Part shown: one piece after another, positions 46,871 to 56,645 of the stretch
How the letters are laid out: each line of letters begins with the position of its first letter
Position numbering within the stretch: the stretch's first letter is position 1
Source: Acinetobacter sp. XH1741
GTDB taxonomy: Bacteria; Pseudomonadota; Gammaproteobacteria; Pseudomonadales; Moraxellaceae
Length of the DNA: 64,000 bases
Reading direction: 5' to 3'
Assembly: GCF_041021895.1 (NCBI RefSeq)
Contig: NZ_CP157428.1
Coordinates: 372,001 to 436,000 of the forward strand
The notes under the pieces: generated by a model
The model's database searches: none
What the model was told of the DNA's origin: nothing
What the model saw: only the letters and a program-made list of their open reading frames with translations
Program-made: the position numbers and the translations under genes

Positions 46871-46905
46871 TCTGATTTTCTGCTACCGTTTAGCAAAAAA
46901 TCAGA
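46871..46905. repeat. Long hairpin between pncB and the sulfurtransferase gene
   Basis: A 15-bp stem with one mismatch (TCTGATTTTCTGCTA / TAGCAAAAAATCAGA) and a five-base loop lies 54 bases beyond the pncB stop. It could end or stabilise the pncB transcript; no clear T run follows. Confidence 0.55.
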
Positions 46906-46958
46906 TATAAACATTCTCAAGCCTTAAGTGCTTGGTTAGATGTCGAACTGCATTGTAA

Positions 46959-48179
46959 TTAAACAGCTTTCTCAAGCTCTTCAATTTCAAAAACCTGACG
47001 TAAATAAGCCAAGAACGTATCGTTATCCGTCATGGTTTTTCCTGGGCTATCCGAGATTTTCGCAACCGACTGACCATTACACTCAACCAGTTTCAACACA
47101 ATATTCAGCGGTGTTTGACCCATGTCATTGGTCAAATTGGTTCCAATACCAAAGCTGACCTGAAAACGGTCTTTGAAATATTGATGCAATTCCCACGCTT
47201 TTGGTAAATTGAGACCATCACTAAAGGTGAGCATTTTGGTTTTGGTATCAATTTTTAATTTACGATAGTGCGCGTAGGCTTTATCGCCCCATTCATACGG
47301 GTCACCACTGTCATGGCGCAAACCATCGAATAGTTTTGCAAAGTACAAATCAAAATCTCTTAGAAATGCATCCATCCCAACAACGTCAGTCAAAGCGATT
47401 CCTAAGTCACCACGATACTCTTGAACCCAAGTTTCTAAAGCAGCTTTTTGAAAGTCACGTAAGCGAACATCAAGAGCCTGAAACGCTTGTAGGAATTCAT
47501 GCGCCATGGTTCCAATTGGCGTAATATTTAATTCTTTAGCAAGCAACACATTACTTGTTCCACGGAACACATGCGGGACAGTTTTATGGAAGGCTGCAAC
47601 TACATGTTTTTGCCATTCAAAGCTATAACGACGGCGTGTACCAAAATCAGAAACTAAAAATGGTGGGTCATTCGGCTGTTGAGATTTTTCATATTGCTGA
47701 ATCAGTTCGAGTTTTGCCTGTAAACGTCGTTCGCCTTCAGCCCAGACTTCATCGGTTCTAATACGGCTAAAATAGAGCTCGTTTACAATGGCGAGAACAA
47801 AAATCTCAAACATCATGGCCTGAACCATCGGCCCTTCAATATGAATATCTAATCGGCCTTCGGCATCAATACTGGCCTGAATAAAACGACGTTTGAGTTG
47901 GAATAATTCTAAATAATCGACAAAGTCGCTTTTAATAAATCGTAATTTTCTTAAATATTGTAGCTCGTCTTCTTTATATTTGAGATTACATAGATGGTCG
48001 AGTTGCTCGTTTAAATCATCCAAAATATCCACTAATGGATAAACCGTATCTTCTAAGTTTCTGCAACGAAAATGATAGACACTATGTGTTTGCGGGAATT
48101 TATGCAAAACCACTTGTAGCATCGTAAATTTGTACAAGTCTGTATCTAGTAAAGAATGGATAATTGGAGACATAGTCAA
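46959..48179 (-). CDS. pncB: Nicotinate phosphoribosyltransferase
   Basis: PncB converts nicotinate and PRPP, with ATP, to nicotinate mononucleotide in NAD salvage. The 406-residue protein has [16 protein letters not shown] at the start. Other family stretches are [43 protein letters not shown] (in parts), [16 protein letters not shown] and [10 protein letters not shown]. It appears to stand alone on the minus strand. Confidence 0.96.
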   Translation of the reverse strand: MTMSPIIHSLLDTDLYKFTMLQVVLHKFPQTHSVYHFRCRNLEDTVYPLVDILDDLNEQLDHLCNLKYKEDELQYLRKLRFIKSDFVDYLELFQLKRRFIQASIDAEGRLDIHIEGPMVQAMMFEIFVLAIVNELYFSRIRTDEVWAEGERRLQAKLELIQQYEKSQQPNDPPFLVSDFGTRRRYSFEWQKHVVAAFHKTVPHVFRGTSNVLLAKELNITPIGTMAHEFLQAFQALDVRLRDFQKAALETWVQEYRGDLGIALTDVVGMDAFLRDFDLYFAKLFDGLRHDSGDPYEWGDKAYAHYRKLKIDTKTKMLTFSDGLNLPKAWELHQYFKDRFQVSFGIGTNLTNDMGQTPLNIVLKLVECNGQSVAKISDSPGKTMTDNDTFLAYLRQVFEIEELEKAV

Positions 48180-48341
48180 TGATTATTCGCTTGCTTCTTA
48201 GCATTAAAGCATATTTTTATGGATGAATTGCGAGGTTTTATACCATTGTTGCAGTTGCATGAAATTTCCTTTTAAAAATCATTTAAATTAATTTCTGCTA
48301 AACTGCATCAATTCAAACAATTGCAGAAACTCTCTCTAACA

Positions 48342-48785
48342 ATGCGCGCTTTAATACAACGAGTTCTTGAAGCTAAAGTGGTGGTAGACGGTGAAACAAC
48401 CGGTGAAATCCAGCATGGCTTATTGGTTTTTTTAGGAATTGGCCGAGACGATACTTTAGCTATGGGTCAAAAGCTTATCGATAAAATTTTAAAATATCGT
48501 ATTTTTGATGATGAGCAAGGCAAAATGGGCTGGAATGTCTCTCAGGCAAACGGTGGTGTTCTGCTTGTTTCTCAGTTCACCCTCATGGCACAAACACAAA
48601 AAGGTTTACGTCCAGACTTCGGCCCAGCCATGCCCCCTAGCGACGCAAAAGCACTCTATGAACAACTGGTTGAATATACCCGTTCACAGTTTGAAAATGT
48701 TCAAACAGGCATTTTTGCTGCTGATATGAAAGTACACCTCATTAATGATGGGCCAGTAACGTTCAATCTAGAAGTCGAAGCATAG
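48342..48785 (+). CDS. dtd: D-aminoacyl-tRNA deacylase
   Basis: Dtd hydrolyses D-amino acids wrongly attached to tRNA. The 147-residue protein has MRALIQRVLEAKVVVDGE, the SQFTLMAQTQKGLRPDF motif with the catalytic Thr region, and the C-terminal NDGPVTF motif. ATG at 48342 is the family start; a frame from 48321 is seven residues longer. A bidirectional terminator follows. Confidence 0.95.
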   Translation: MRALIQRVLEAKVVVDGETTGEIQHGLLVFLGIGRDDTLAMGQKLIDKILKYRIFDDEQGKMGWNVSQANGGVLLVSQFTLMAQTQKGLRPDFGPAMPPSDAKALYEQLVEYTRSQFENVQTGIFAADMKVHLINDGPVTFNLEVEA

Positions 48786-48789
48786 ACAT

Positions 48790-48819
48790 AAAAAAACTCC
48801 CAAAATGGGAGTTTTTTTA
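48790..48819. terminator. Bidirectional terminator between dtd and the SCP2 gene
   Basis: AAAAAACTCCC-AAAA-TGGGAGTTTTTTT is a compact hairpin with A and T runs. Confidence 0.9.
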
Positions 48820-48829
48820 TGTCTGGATA

Positions 48830-49315
48830 TTAACGACCAGTTTTTTCTTTAATAAAAGCACGCGCCTGACGTACTTTGTCTTTTACTGGTTTTGGTAATC
48901 TTGGTGGAATGAGTTTAGCTGCTTGGTTAAACCAAACAAGCAAGCTGAAATCGCCTTCCATTTTAATGCTACCGTCTTGCATACCTGTCATAAATGCAGT
49001 TGGATCGCCTTTAAGTAAAGTTTTTACACCTTGCTCACTATCTGCAAACTGCAAAATAAAGTCAGCTTTTTCAGGTGAGCCAGCAACTGTATCGATGTGG
49101 CCATGATTAATAATAATTTGGCGAGCAACACCTAAGTCAGTACCAATTTGAATACGGAATGCACGGTCATGAACTAACTCAATAAACTTAGGACTTGTAC
49201 GTGCCAACTGTTTCATACGCAGTGCCAAACCTGCTACCAATAAATCTAACGGGTCTGTACTGACATCAACAAGTGGTAACTTAACTACAGGTATAGAAGA
49301 AAGTTTCATGAACAT
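48830..49315 (-). CDS. SCP2 sterol-carrier-domain protein
   Basis: The 161-residue protein matches the SCP2 fold in the part GVARQIIINHGHIDTVAGSPEKADFILQF and DPTAFMTGMQDGSIKMEGDFSLLVWF, which bind lipids. There is no signal peptide. Related bacterial proteins are annotated as SCP2 sterol-binding domain proteins; the ligand here is unknown. The first ATG has AGGCG close upstream, though a second ATG two codons in is possible. Confidence 0.82.
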   Translation of the reverse strand: MFMKLSSIPVVKLPLVDVSTDPLDLLVAGLALRMKQLARTSPKFIELVHDRAFRIQIGTDLGVARQIIINHGHIDTVAGSPEKADFILQFADSEQGVKTLLKGDPTAFMTGMQDGSIKMEGDFSLLVWFNQAAKLIPPRLPKPVKDKVRQARAFIKEKTGR

Positions 49316-49514
49316 TCACGCCTATTGTATTTTTATGAAAATCTGGGGGCAAAACTCAGCAAGGACTCACCATTGCCTGTTTTGTGCATCGACTGATGAT
49401 ATTCTAATTGGCAACGCAATCTATATATGAAACGTCAACAGACCAGTCTATCGTAGCATAACTGGCTATTTTTTAATAAATGCTTTGTATAATAAAAATC
49501 ATGTTTTCGTAAAT

Positions 49515-49542
49515 AAAAAAGGCATGCTGTGCATACCTTTTT
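49515..49542. terminator. Terminator after the small membrane protein gene
   Basis: AAAAAAGGCATGC-TGT-GCATACCTTTTT forms a hairpin with one mismatch and flanking A and T runs, past the stop of the minus-strand gene. Confidence 0.75.
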
Positions 49543-49562
49543 ACCGTTAGATAACAATGTAA

Positions 49563-49898
49563 TTATCGGCTAGAACATTGCTGCTGATCATCTTCATATA
49601 CCGGCGTATGTTCTATATATTGGCGATTTGCCAAAGCCTTCTGTGCCTGTTTATCCTCACGTAATAAAACAAATGTAACCATTACCATCGCTAGACTTAG
49701 TGCAGTTAAATAACTATATGTGACTGGCATTTCAAAAGTGACTTGAACTCCAAAGCGGACCACTTCCAATAGCCCCCAAAAAAACATCCCTGCAAGCATA
49801 AAACCAAGCCAACGACGGTAAGGAGAAAAGAAAACAGCAACAAGCGCGACAGCAATTAAGCTGAATCCGGCGATAGCGGCAAAATTCGCTGTTACCAT
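49563..49898 (-). CDS. Small membrane protein of unknown function
   Basis: The 111-residue protein has three hydrophobic helices (FAAIAGFSLIAVALVAVFF; RWLGFMLAGMFFWGLLEVVRFG; YSYLTALSLAMVMVTFVLL) and a polar C-terminal tail rich in Gln. No family was recognised. The ATG at 49898 is fixed by a strong ACGGAGG site eight bases upstream. Confidence 0.75.
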   Translation of the reverse strand: MVTANFAAIAGFSLIAVALVAVFFSPYRRWLGFMLAGMFFWGLLEVVRFGVQVTFEMPVTYSYLTALSLAMVMVTFVLLREDKQAQKALANRQYIEHTPVYEDDQQQCSSR

Positions 49899-50307
49899 AG
49901 AAACCTCCGTCTTAATGAAAACGTCTAAAAACATTCGGTCTTAACTTCAGACCTCATTCCAAAAACAACTTTAATTCATGATTTGTGTTGAAGCTTAGAA
50001 AGCATTATGGATGTTTTTTTTTAGAAAAAAAGACCTGTTATTCGACAATGCGACATACTTTGTCGCAACATTCTTTTGTCATTACATTTTTATAAAAATT
50101 AAAAAGTTCTACGTCCTATATAGCATCAATTCTGGCGTGTCATTACAAAAAAATATGCTGTTTTTTTACCTAAAAATAAGTTTTTTTCAGTTTTTTTTAT
50201 TGCCTTTTTTCTGTGCACAATTTTGTCATAACTTGCTTGTTTTTATGACTATTCTGGACAAAAAAAGCGCTACTCTTGAGCAGCGCTTAATGATTCTTGA
50301 TTATTAG
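49899..50307. other. AT-rich stretch with no supported gene
   Basis: These 409 bases contain the promoter region of the small membrane protein gene and the serB terminator at 50261-50288. A plus-strand frame at 50011-50307 is Phe/Lys-rich because of long T and A runs, has no ribosome-binding site, and ends through the serB terminator. It is not called. Confidence 0.6.
50261..50288 (-). terminator. Terminator of serB
   Basis: On the minus strand AAGCGCTGCTCAAGAGTAGCGCTTTTTT forms a hairpin ending in six T residues, about 20 bases after the serB stop. Confidence 0.85.
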
Positions 50308-51531
50308 TTAAGCTCGGCTTAAATCTTTGTCATGCATTCCGAGTAAATACAGCACACCATCCAAACCAACGCTTGAAATGGCTTGATTCGCATTTTGGCG
50401 AACGAGTGGTTTAGCACGATATGCAACACCTAAGCCCGCAATCGCAAGCATTGGCAAGTCATTTGCGCCATCGCCTACAGCCATTGCCTGCTCTAGCGAG
50501 ATACCGAGTTTGTTAGCAAGTTCGCGTAATAATTCAGCTTTACGTGCGCCATCAACAATGACGCCTTTCACTTCACCAGTCACAATGCCATCTTGTACAT
50601 CTAAAACGTTGGCATGAACTTCGTCTATACCCAATTTAGCTTGTAAATATTCAGCAAAATACTGAAAACCACCAGATAAAATTGCGGTTTTATATCCAAG
50701 CGCTTTTAAAGTCGAAATAAGGCGTTCGGCACCTTCAGTAATCGTTAAACGCTCAGCAATTTTTGGTAAAACCGATGCATCTAAACCTTTAAGTAAAGCA
50801 ACACGCGCACGGAAACTTTGCTGGAAATCAAGCTCACCTTGCATGGCTCTTTCAGTAATTTCAGCAACTTGCTCGCCTACCCCAGCTTCGCGTGCCAATT
50901 CATCAATAACTTCTTGTTCAATTAAAGTTGAATCCATATCGAAACATACCAAACGGCGGTTGCGTCGATAAGCGTTATCTTCCTGAACAGCAACATCAAT
51001 ATTTAATTCGCTTGAAAGACGTAAACAAGCAGCACGCATTGCTTGTGCATCTAAAGTTGGGCCACTGCTTAAACCAAACTGTACACAGGCACGACGAGGT
51101 AATGTGCTATCTTTTTCAAGGTCTACACGGCCTGATAAACGGGTGACCGTTTCGATGTTAAAGCCTTGGCTAGACACAATTTGTGTAACCGCTTGTAAAT
51201 GCGCAGCAGTGAGTTCAGGTGCCAAAGCCGTGACGATATAACGAGTTCGTCCGCCTTCACTCACCCATTGATCGTATTCTGCGCCCGAGATTGGTTTAAA
51301 GCGCACTGTTAAGCCAATATCATGTGCTAAAATCAAAATCTCTTTCATTGCCAACGCGGTTGCAGTCTCATTATCTGAGCCCACCACGATGCCCAATGTC
51401 AGTTGATTATGAATAACGGCCTGACCTACATCCAGTATTTGCAATGAATGTACGGATAGTACTTGCATTAATCGGGTAAACTGGTTTGGTTGGTCCGGTC
51501 CTAAAAAGGATATAAGAATGATTTCTCGCAT
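50308..51531 (-). CDS. serB: Phosphoserine phosphatase with N-terminal ACT-like domains
   Basis: SerB makes L-serine from phosphoserine. The 407-residue protein has an N-terminal region of about 190 residues with two ACT-like segments (ISFLGPDQPNQFTRLMQVL and VTALAPELTAAHLQAV). A HAD phosphatase follows with FDMDSTLIEQE (nucleophile Asp), ILSGGF and VGDGANDLPML. The ACT regions suggest amino-acid feedback, as in other long SerB proteins. It is divergent from the Smp-like gene, as serB and smp are in E. coli. Confidence 0.96.
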   Translation of the reverse strand: MREIILISFLGPDQPNQFTRLMQVLSVHSLQILDVGQAVIHNQLTLGIVVGSDNETATALAMKEILILAHDIGLTVRFKPISGAEYDQWVSEGGRTRYIVTALAPELTAAHLQAVTQIVSSQGFNIETVTRLSGRVDLEKDSTLPRRACVQFGLSSGPTLDAQAMRAACLRLSSELNIDVAVQEDNAYRRNRRLVCFDMDSTLIEQEVIDELAREAGVGEQVAEITERAMQGELDFQQSFRARVALLKGLDASVLPKIAERLTITEGAERLISTLKALGYKTAILSGGFQYFAEYLQAKLGIDEVHANVLDVQDGIVTGEVKGVIVDGARKAELLRELANKLGISLEQAMAVGDGANDLPMLAIAGLGVAYRAKPLVRQNANQAISSVGLDGVLYLLGMHDKDLSRA

Positions 51532-51608
51532 GAATTGACTCTAGTCTGAGTGACAACTATTGTAAGAATCATAATCGAATTTCAATATAATTGCCTTGGA
51601 AGTTTAAC

Positions 51609-52898
51609 TTGATTGCGCCTAGACAAGGGCTATTTGCTAGCCTACTGATCATTAGTTTTGCATTGCATACCTTTTTATTGGTGATTGCAACGACACACCA
51701 GCTCAATGAAAACCGTGCGAGTCAAGGTCAGCTCATGACCAGCCAACTCGTAGCAGACAGCTTATCTGAGCTTGAACCTGCCAATACGGTATCTTTGGCG
51801 CTTATTGCCAATCGCTATGCGACCAATCCAAGTGTGGCATCTATCCGTATTCTTGATGCTAATAAACAAGTTTTGGCAACAAGCGGTATGTCAAAAACTC
51901 GCGAAGGTGAAATTTTTGTTCGTGATGCTCTTCAAAATGAGAAGAAAGTCGGTTCTATTGAAATTACGCTTATTCAACCAAGTATCGGGGAAATTCTTCG
52001 CACTCAATGGCTTGCCATTTTAGCGTCATTGTTCCTGCATGTTTTATTATGGCTTGCTTACCGCGCAATCGCTCGCCCAACCCGTAGCGAATACTTGGCT
52101 CGTATTAACGAAGAAAACCGCTTGAAACATGAGATTCAAGAGTTAACTCAAGCCCTAGCACTTGAGAAGCAAAATACGGTGACCTTGGTTGCACAAGCTC
52201 AGCAACAAGCCAAAGCGAAACCGCTTGTTCGTTCGCAACCAGAAAAAAACGCAGAGTCTTCTGACCAAGATACTTTGGCACTGAACATTCAGTTTTATGA
52301 CCCTAAACAATTATTAAGCAGTGTTAACCAGTCTGTATCGGTACCGTACTTTAAACTTTGCCAGCTCTTCTTAAATAAAAGTATTGAACTATGCACAAAG
52401 CATCATCATTTAAAGACTACCGATGTTGAGGTAGTTGATGAGTTTAATGCGGAAGGCGCAACACTTGCCATTTCAACATCACATCCGCACGCTGTAGAGT
52501 GCTTGCTCATGGTAGGTACGGTTTTCCAATTGCTTTCAGACGTTTTATATAAACGTTACCGTGAAGATAAACGTTTTGCCCTGCAAACTCGTAGCGCTGT
52601 GTGTAATGCTGTAGAAGCTATGCAAATAGATGCCAAAGAGGCAGCTCAGCGTTTAGCACAACATCTTCATGCTAAAGAGTCTGCACTTTATCTTGATAAT
52701 GAACAGCTTAAAGCAATTCAAGACAGCTATCAGCTTGTTGCTATGCCAAACCCAAGTAATATCATGACTCGTCATGCATTTATGATTAATGGGATGAATG
52801 CTGAATGTGCAGAGCTTGCGCAAAATATTCGAACTGAAATTCTCATGGGTAAAAAATCAATTCCACAAAATGATAGCCCAAGTAGTGCAGCATCTTAA
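51609..52898 (+). CDS. Smp/YtjB-like membrane protein
   Basis: The 429-residue protein has an N-terminal membrane helix (LFASLLIISFALHTFLLVI), a periplasmic domain of about 105 residues, a second helix (WLAILASLFLHVLLWLAYRAIA), a coiled coil and a long cytoplasmic C-terminal part. This layout, and the position divergent from serB, match the SerB-associated Smp family. The start is TTG at 51609 with GGAAG nine bases upstream; TTG at 51591 is the alternative. The function is not established. Confidence 0.8.
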   Translation: MIAPRQGLFASLLIISFALHTFLLVIATTHQLNENRASQGQLMTSQLVADSLSELEPANTVSLALIANRYATNPSVASIRILDANKQVLATSGMSKTREGEIFVRDALQNEKKVGSIEITLIQPSIGEILRTQWLAILASLFLHVLLWLAYRAIARPTRSEYLARINEENRLKHEIQELTQALALEKQNTVTLVAQAQQQAKAKPLVRSQPEKNAESSDQDTLALNIQFYDPKQLLSSVNQSVSVPYFKLCQLFLNKSIELCTKHHHLKTTDVEVVDEFNAEGATLAISTSHPHAVECLLMVGTVFQLLSDVLYKRYREDKRFALQTRSAVCNAVEAMQIDAKEAAQRLAQHLHAKESALYLDNEQLKAIQDSYQLVAMPNPSNIMTRHAFMINGMNAECAELAQNIRTEILMGKKSIPQNDSPSSAAS

Positions 52899-52916
52899 AA
52901 GTCACTAAGCGCATTG

Positions 52917-52945
52917 AAACCTAGCCTTTTGGCTAGGTTTTTTTA
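52917..52945 (+). terminator. Terminator after the Smp-like gene
   Basis: AAACCTAGCC-TTTT-GGCTAGGTTT is followed by more T residues. Confidence 0.9.
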
Positions 52946-53136
52946 TTTAAATTCATGGTATTTATGATAAATAATTTTATTTTCTTATGATTTATTCAGA
53001 TAAATAAATCCAGATCTATTCTATCTGGTTGTAAATTTGGATAAATCAGAATCATAGGCAAAATTCTATAAACAGCGTAAACTATGCGAAATTTATTCAA
53101 TAGAAATTGTCTTACGACAAAAAAAGGTGAAAGCGA

Positions 53137-54258
53137 ATGCCGCTGAGTCGTGTTGAAGATCTTGTCGCCGATATTCGTGCAGGCAAAATGGTTATCTTGA
53201 TGGATGACGAAGATCGCGAAAATGAAGGTGATCTTGTCATCGCAGCAACGCATGTTCGTCCTGAAGATATTAACTTCATGATTACCCATGCACGTGGTCT
53301 AGTGTGTCTAACGTTAAGCCGTGAACGCTGTAAACAGTTAAACCTCCCACTCATGGTTGACCAGAACGGTGCCCAGCACAGCACTAACTTTACGTTATCT
53401 ATTGAAGCGGCTGAAGGGATCACCACTGGTATTTCAGCAGCAGAGCGTGCACATACAATTCAAGCTGCTGTCGCAGCACATGCTAAACCAAGCGATATCG
53501 TACAACCGGGACATATTTTCCCACTCATGGCACAACCAGGTGGCGTATTGCACCGTGCAGGTCATACTGAGGCGGGTTGTGATTTAACACGTTTAGCAGG
53601 TCTTGAACCAGCTTCTGTCATTTGTGAAATCATCAATGAAGATGGCACAATGGCACGTCGTGCAGATTTAGAAATTTTTGCTGAGAAGCATGGCTTAAAA
53701 ATTGGTACAATTGCCGACTTAATTCACTACCGTATGACGAATGAGCAAACTGTAGAACGTTTGGATCAAAAAACGATTCAAACAGAATACGGTTCATTTG
53801 AGCTCTATCGCTATCGTGAGATTGGTAACCCTGACATTCATTTGGCTTTAGTGAAAGGCGAGCCAAAAGAAGGTGTTACAACGGTACGTGTACATGGTTT
53901 TAGCCCAATTCGTGATTTGCTTAAGCTTAATAAGGCGGATGGCGAACCTGCTTGGAATCTTGACCGTGCACTACAGACAATTGCAGCAAGTGACCGCGGC
54001 GTTTTAGTCTGGATCGGACAAGATCATTTGCAAGACTTGGGACCAGCGTTGGATGATTTAAATAAGCCAAAACCGGTGAAATCCAATGCAGCACTTTCAC
54101 ACCAATATCAAACGATTGGTGTAGGTGCGCAAATTTTGCGTGATTTAGGTGTTGAAAAAATGAAGCTTCTTAGCTCACCATTGCGTTTCAATGCTTTATC
54201 TGGCTTTAATTTAGAAGTAGTGGAATATATCACTGCTGATCAAATCACAACGAAATAA
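53137..54258 (+). CDS. ribBA: 3,4-dihydroxy-2-butanone 4-phosphate synthase with a degenerate RibA domain
   Basis: The N-terminal RibB domain (to about residue 200) makes the four-carbon riboflavin precursor from ribulose 5-phosphate. Its signatures [21 protein letters not shown] and [15 protein letters not shown] are intact. The C-terminal GTP cyclohydrolase II-like half lacks the zinc-binding Cys cluster (the segment [20 protein letters not shown] replaces it), so only RibB activity is expected. A separate ribA should exist elsewhere. The 373-residue gene heads a run through glmS; no FMN riboswitch is visible upstream. Confidence 0.93.
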
Positions 54259-54269
54259 TCGAGGTTGCT

Positions 54270-54740
54270 ATGGCAATTCGCCGTATTGAAGGTTTATTAC
54301 ATCTCGCAAGCGAAGGTCGTTATGCGATTTTAGTGGGTCGTTTCAACAGCTTTGTTGTTGAACACTTATTGGAAGGCGCGATCGACACATTAAAACGTCA
54401 CGGCGTAAATGAAGACAACATTACTGTTATTCATGCTCCTGGCGCATGGGAACTCCCGATCGTTGCTAAAAAATTAGCTACATCAAACCAGTTTGATGCC
54501 ATCATTGCTCTTGGTGCAGTGATTCGTGGCAGCACACCTCACTTTGACTTTGTTGCTGGTGAATGTGCAAAAGGTTTAGGTGTAGTTGCGTTAGAAAGCA
54601 GCTTGCCTGTTATCAATGGTGTATTAACTACTGACAGCATCGAGCAAGCAATCGAACGCTCAGGTACAAAAGCAGGAAACAAAGGTAGCGAAGCTGCTTT
54701 AACTGCAATTGAAATGGTTAATTTATTAAAGGCAATTTAA
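54270..54740 (+). CDS. ribH: 6,7-dimethyl-8-ribityllumazine synthase
   Basis: RibH joins the RibB product with the pyrimidine intermediate to form the riboflavin precursor lumazine. The 156-residue protein has [50 protein letters not shown] and the catalytic His in TPHFD. It is 11 bp after ribBA and 3 bp before nusB, a common arrangement. Confidence 0.97.
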
Positions 54741-54743
54741 AGC

Positions 54744-55193
54744 ATGTCTCAAACACTGCAAGCCGCTTACGCAGCAAAACGCAAAGCACGTCGTTTTGCT
54801 GTACAAGGTATTTACGAGTGGCAAATGAGTCACAACCCTGTACATGAAATTGAAGCACGTACACGTGCCGAAAATGCAATGCACAAGGTAGACTTAGGCT
54901 ATTATCACGAACTACTGACTCAAGTTATCGCTGGGCATGAAGAGCTTGATGCGTTACTTATTCCGGTACTTGACCGTGAAATTGACGCGCTTGATGGCGT
55001 CGAGCTCGCGACTTTACGCTTGGGTGCTTATGAGTTACGTGATCATTTAGAAATCCCATACCGTGTGGTACTTGATGAAGCAATCGAACTCGCTAAGCAT
55101 TTTGGCGGAGCAGACAGTCATAAATACATCAATGGTGTATTAGACCGCCTCAGTTCGACACTGCGTAGCGCAGAAAAACAACAAGCAGACTAA
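54744..55193 (+). CDS. nusB: Transcription antitermination factor NusB
   Basis: NusB binds boxA RNA with NusE to promote antitermination of rRNA operons. The 149-residue helical protein has [38 protein letters not shown] and [20 protein letters not shown], followed by [11 protein letters not shown]. All are family-typical, and it sits in the conserved ribH-nusB-thiL order. Confidence 0.97.
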   Translation: MSQTLQAAYAAKRKARRFAVQGIYEWQMSHNPVHEIEARTRAENAMHKVDLGYYHELLTQVIAGHEELDALLIPVLDREIDALDGVELATLRLGAYELRDHLEIPYRVVLDEAIELAKHFGGADSHKYINGVLDRLSSTLRSAEKQQAD

Positions 55194-55208
55194 TAGGCTT
55201 GGTGTTCT

Positions 55209-56126
55209 ATGGCTGAGTTCTCAATTATTGACCGATACTTTAATCGACAGTCAAATCCTGATGTCGCGCTTGGTATTGGTGATGACTCAGCCTTAATTAC
55301 TCCCCCTCCAAATCAACAACTGGTGATCTGTGCAGATACACTTGTTGCTGGACGTCACTTCCCTCTTGAAACCTCGCCTCATGCGATTGGCTGGAAAAGT
55401 GTTGCCGTAAATCTCTCAGATATTGCTGCAATGGGTGCCAAACCGCATAGTATTTTACTTGCGCTTAGCCTGCCTCAAGTTGACCATGCATGGCTTGCAG
55501 AGTTTAGTCAGGGAATATATGACTGTTGCAATCAATTTGGCGTCGCCTTAATTGGTGGAGATACGACCCAAGGTCCACATCTCACCATTACCGTTACCGC
55601 GATGGGCTGGATAGAAACCGGACAAGCCGTATTACGTTCAGGCGCTAAAGTGGGTGATTATGTGTGTGTCAGTGGCCAAGTTGGCGATGCAGCCTACGGT
55701 CTTCAACACTTAGGGCATCCGCTGCAACAAAGACTCGACTATCCAACACCTCGCTGTAAACTCGGACAAGAGCTTAAAGGGCTCGCCTCTAGCATGATTG
55801 ATGTTTCAGATGGCTTAGCTCAAGACTTAGGACATATTTTAAAAGCATCCAAGGTTGGAGCACGTCTCATTTTGGAAAAACTGCCTGTTGACCCTGTATT
55901 GCAACAATTAAACGAACAACAACGTTGGCAATATGCCCTTGCAGGTGGAGACGATTACGAATTATGTTTTACAATAACACCGCAAAATTATGAAAAACTT
56001 TTGCAAAAACAACTGGACGTTAAGATTACAATGATTGGACAGATCGTTGAACAAACAAAACTAACTTTTGAGCATTTGGGTTCAGATTGCCCGTTGCAAA
56101 TTCATGGATACCAACACTTTGCATAA
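55209..56126 (+). CDS. thiL: Thiamine-monophosphate kinase
   Basis: ThiL phosphorylates thiamine monophosphate to thiamine diphosphate. The 305-residue protein has GIGDDSALITPP, ADTLVAGRHFPLETSP, VNLSDIAAMGAKP, GGDTTQGP and ALAGGDDYELCFT, the ATP- and metal-binding set of the family. It is 15 bp after nusB and overlaps pgpA at its end. Confidence 0.97.
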   Translation: MAEFSIIDRYFNRQSNPDVALGIGDDSALITPPPNQQLVICADTLVAGRHFPLETSPHAIGWKSVAVNLSDIAAMGAKPHSILLALSLPQVDHAWLAEFSQGIYDCCNQFGVALIGGDTTQGPHLTITVTAMGWIETGQAVLRSGAKVGDYVCVSGQVGDAAYGLQHLGHPLQQRLDYPTPRCKLGQELKGLASSMIDVSDGLAQDLGHILKASKVGARLILEKLPVDPVLQQLNEQQRWQYALAGGDDYELCFTITPQNYEKLLQKQLDVKITMIGQIVEQTKLTFEHLGSDCPLQIHGYQHFA

Positions 56127-56637
56127 ACCGCCGATTCATTTTAAGAACATGTCTTGGTTCAACCGCTGCATCGTTTTCTGTGGGGTTGGTTTTGGATCTG
56201 GTCTCGCACCTAAAGCACCCGGAACTTTTGGCTCCGCTTTTGCCTTACTTTTCATCCCTATCTGGGTATCTCTCGGTTTTACGTTAAGTACAATTGCTAT
56301 TCTCATCATGTCCTTGGTGGGAATTTATATTTGTGACCAAACCGCAAAAATCATTGATGTTCATGATGATGGACGAATTGTTTGGGATGAATTTGCAGGA
56401 CAATCAATTACTCTGCTGCCTTTAATATATTTTAATATTATGTCGTTACAATGGGCGCTAATTGGTTTTTGCTTATTCCGCCTGTTTGATGTTTGGAAAC
56501 CTTGGCCAATCCGTGTTGCCGACCAGAAAGTTGCTGGTGGCTTCGGAATTATGCTGGACGACATCATTGCAGGGCTTTGGGCGGCACTATGTATTATCAT
56601 ATTTATTACTTTTTGGGGCGTAACGCCATTTAAGTAG
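56104..56637 (+). CDS. pgpA: Phosphatidylglycerophosphatase A
   Basis: PgpA removes phosphate from phosphatidylglycerophosphate to form phosphatidylglycerol at the inner membrane. The protein has [32 protein letters not shown] and the C-terminal [13 protein letters not shown], with about four hydrophobic segments. ATG at 56104 (178 residues) is preferred; it overlaps the end of thiL by 23 bases. Starts at 56068 or 56149 are possible. Confidence 0.93.
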   Translation: MDTNTLHKPPIHFKNMSWFNRCIVFCGVGFGSGLAPKAPGTFGSAFALLFIPIWVSLGFTLSTIAILIMSLVGIYICDQTAKIIDVHDDGRIVWDEFAGQSITLLPLIYFNIMSLQWALIGFCLFRLFDVWKPWPIRVADQKVAGGFGIMLDDIIAGLWAALCIIIFITFWGVTPFK

Positions 56638-56645
56638 GTTTACTC

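Noticed and set aside
50011..50307. 98-codon plus-strand frame rich in Phe and Lys
   Set aside because: It comes from long T and A runs, has no ribosome-binding site or recognisable domain, and its 3' part runs through the serB terminator.
52946..53136. FMN riboswitch before ribBA
   Set aside because: The conserved AGGG...GGGUGAAAUUCCC elements are absent; only an AT-rich leader with a ribosome-binding site is seen.
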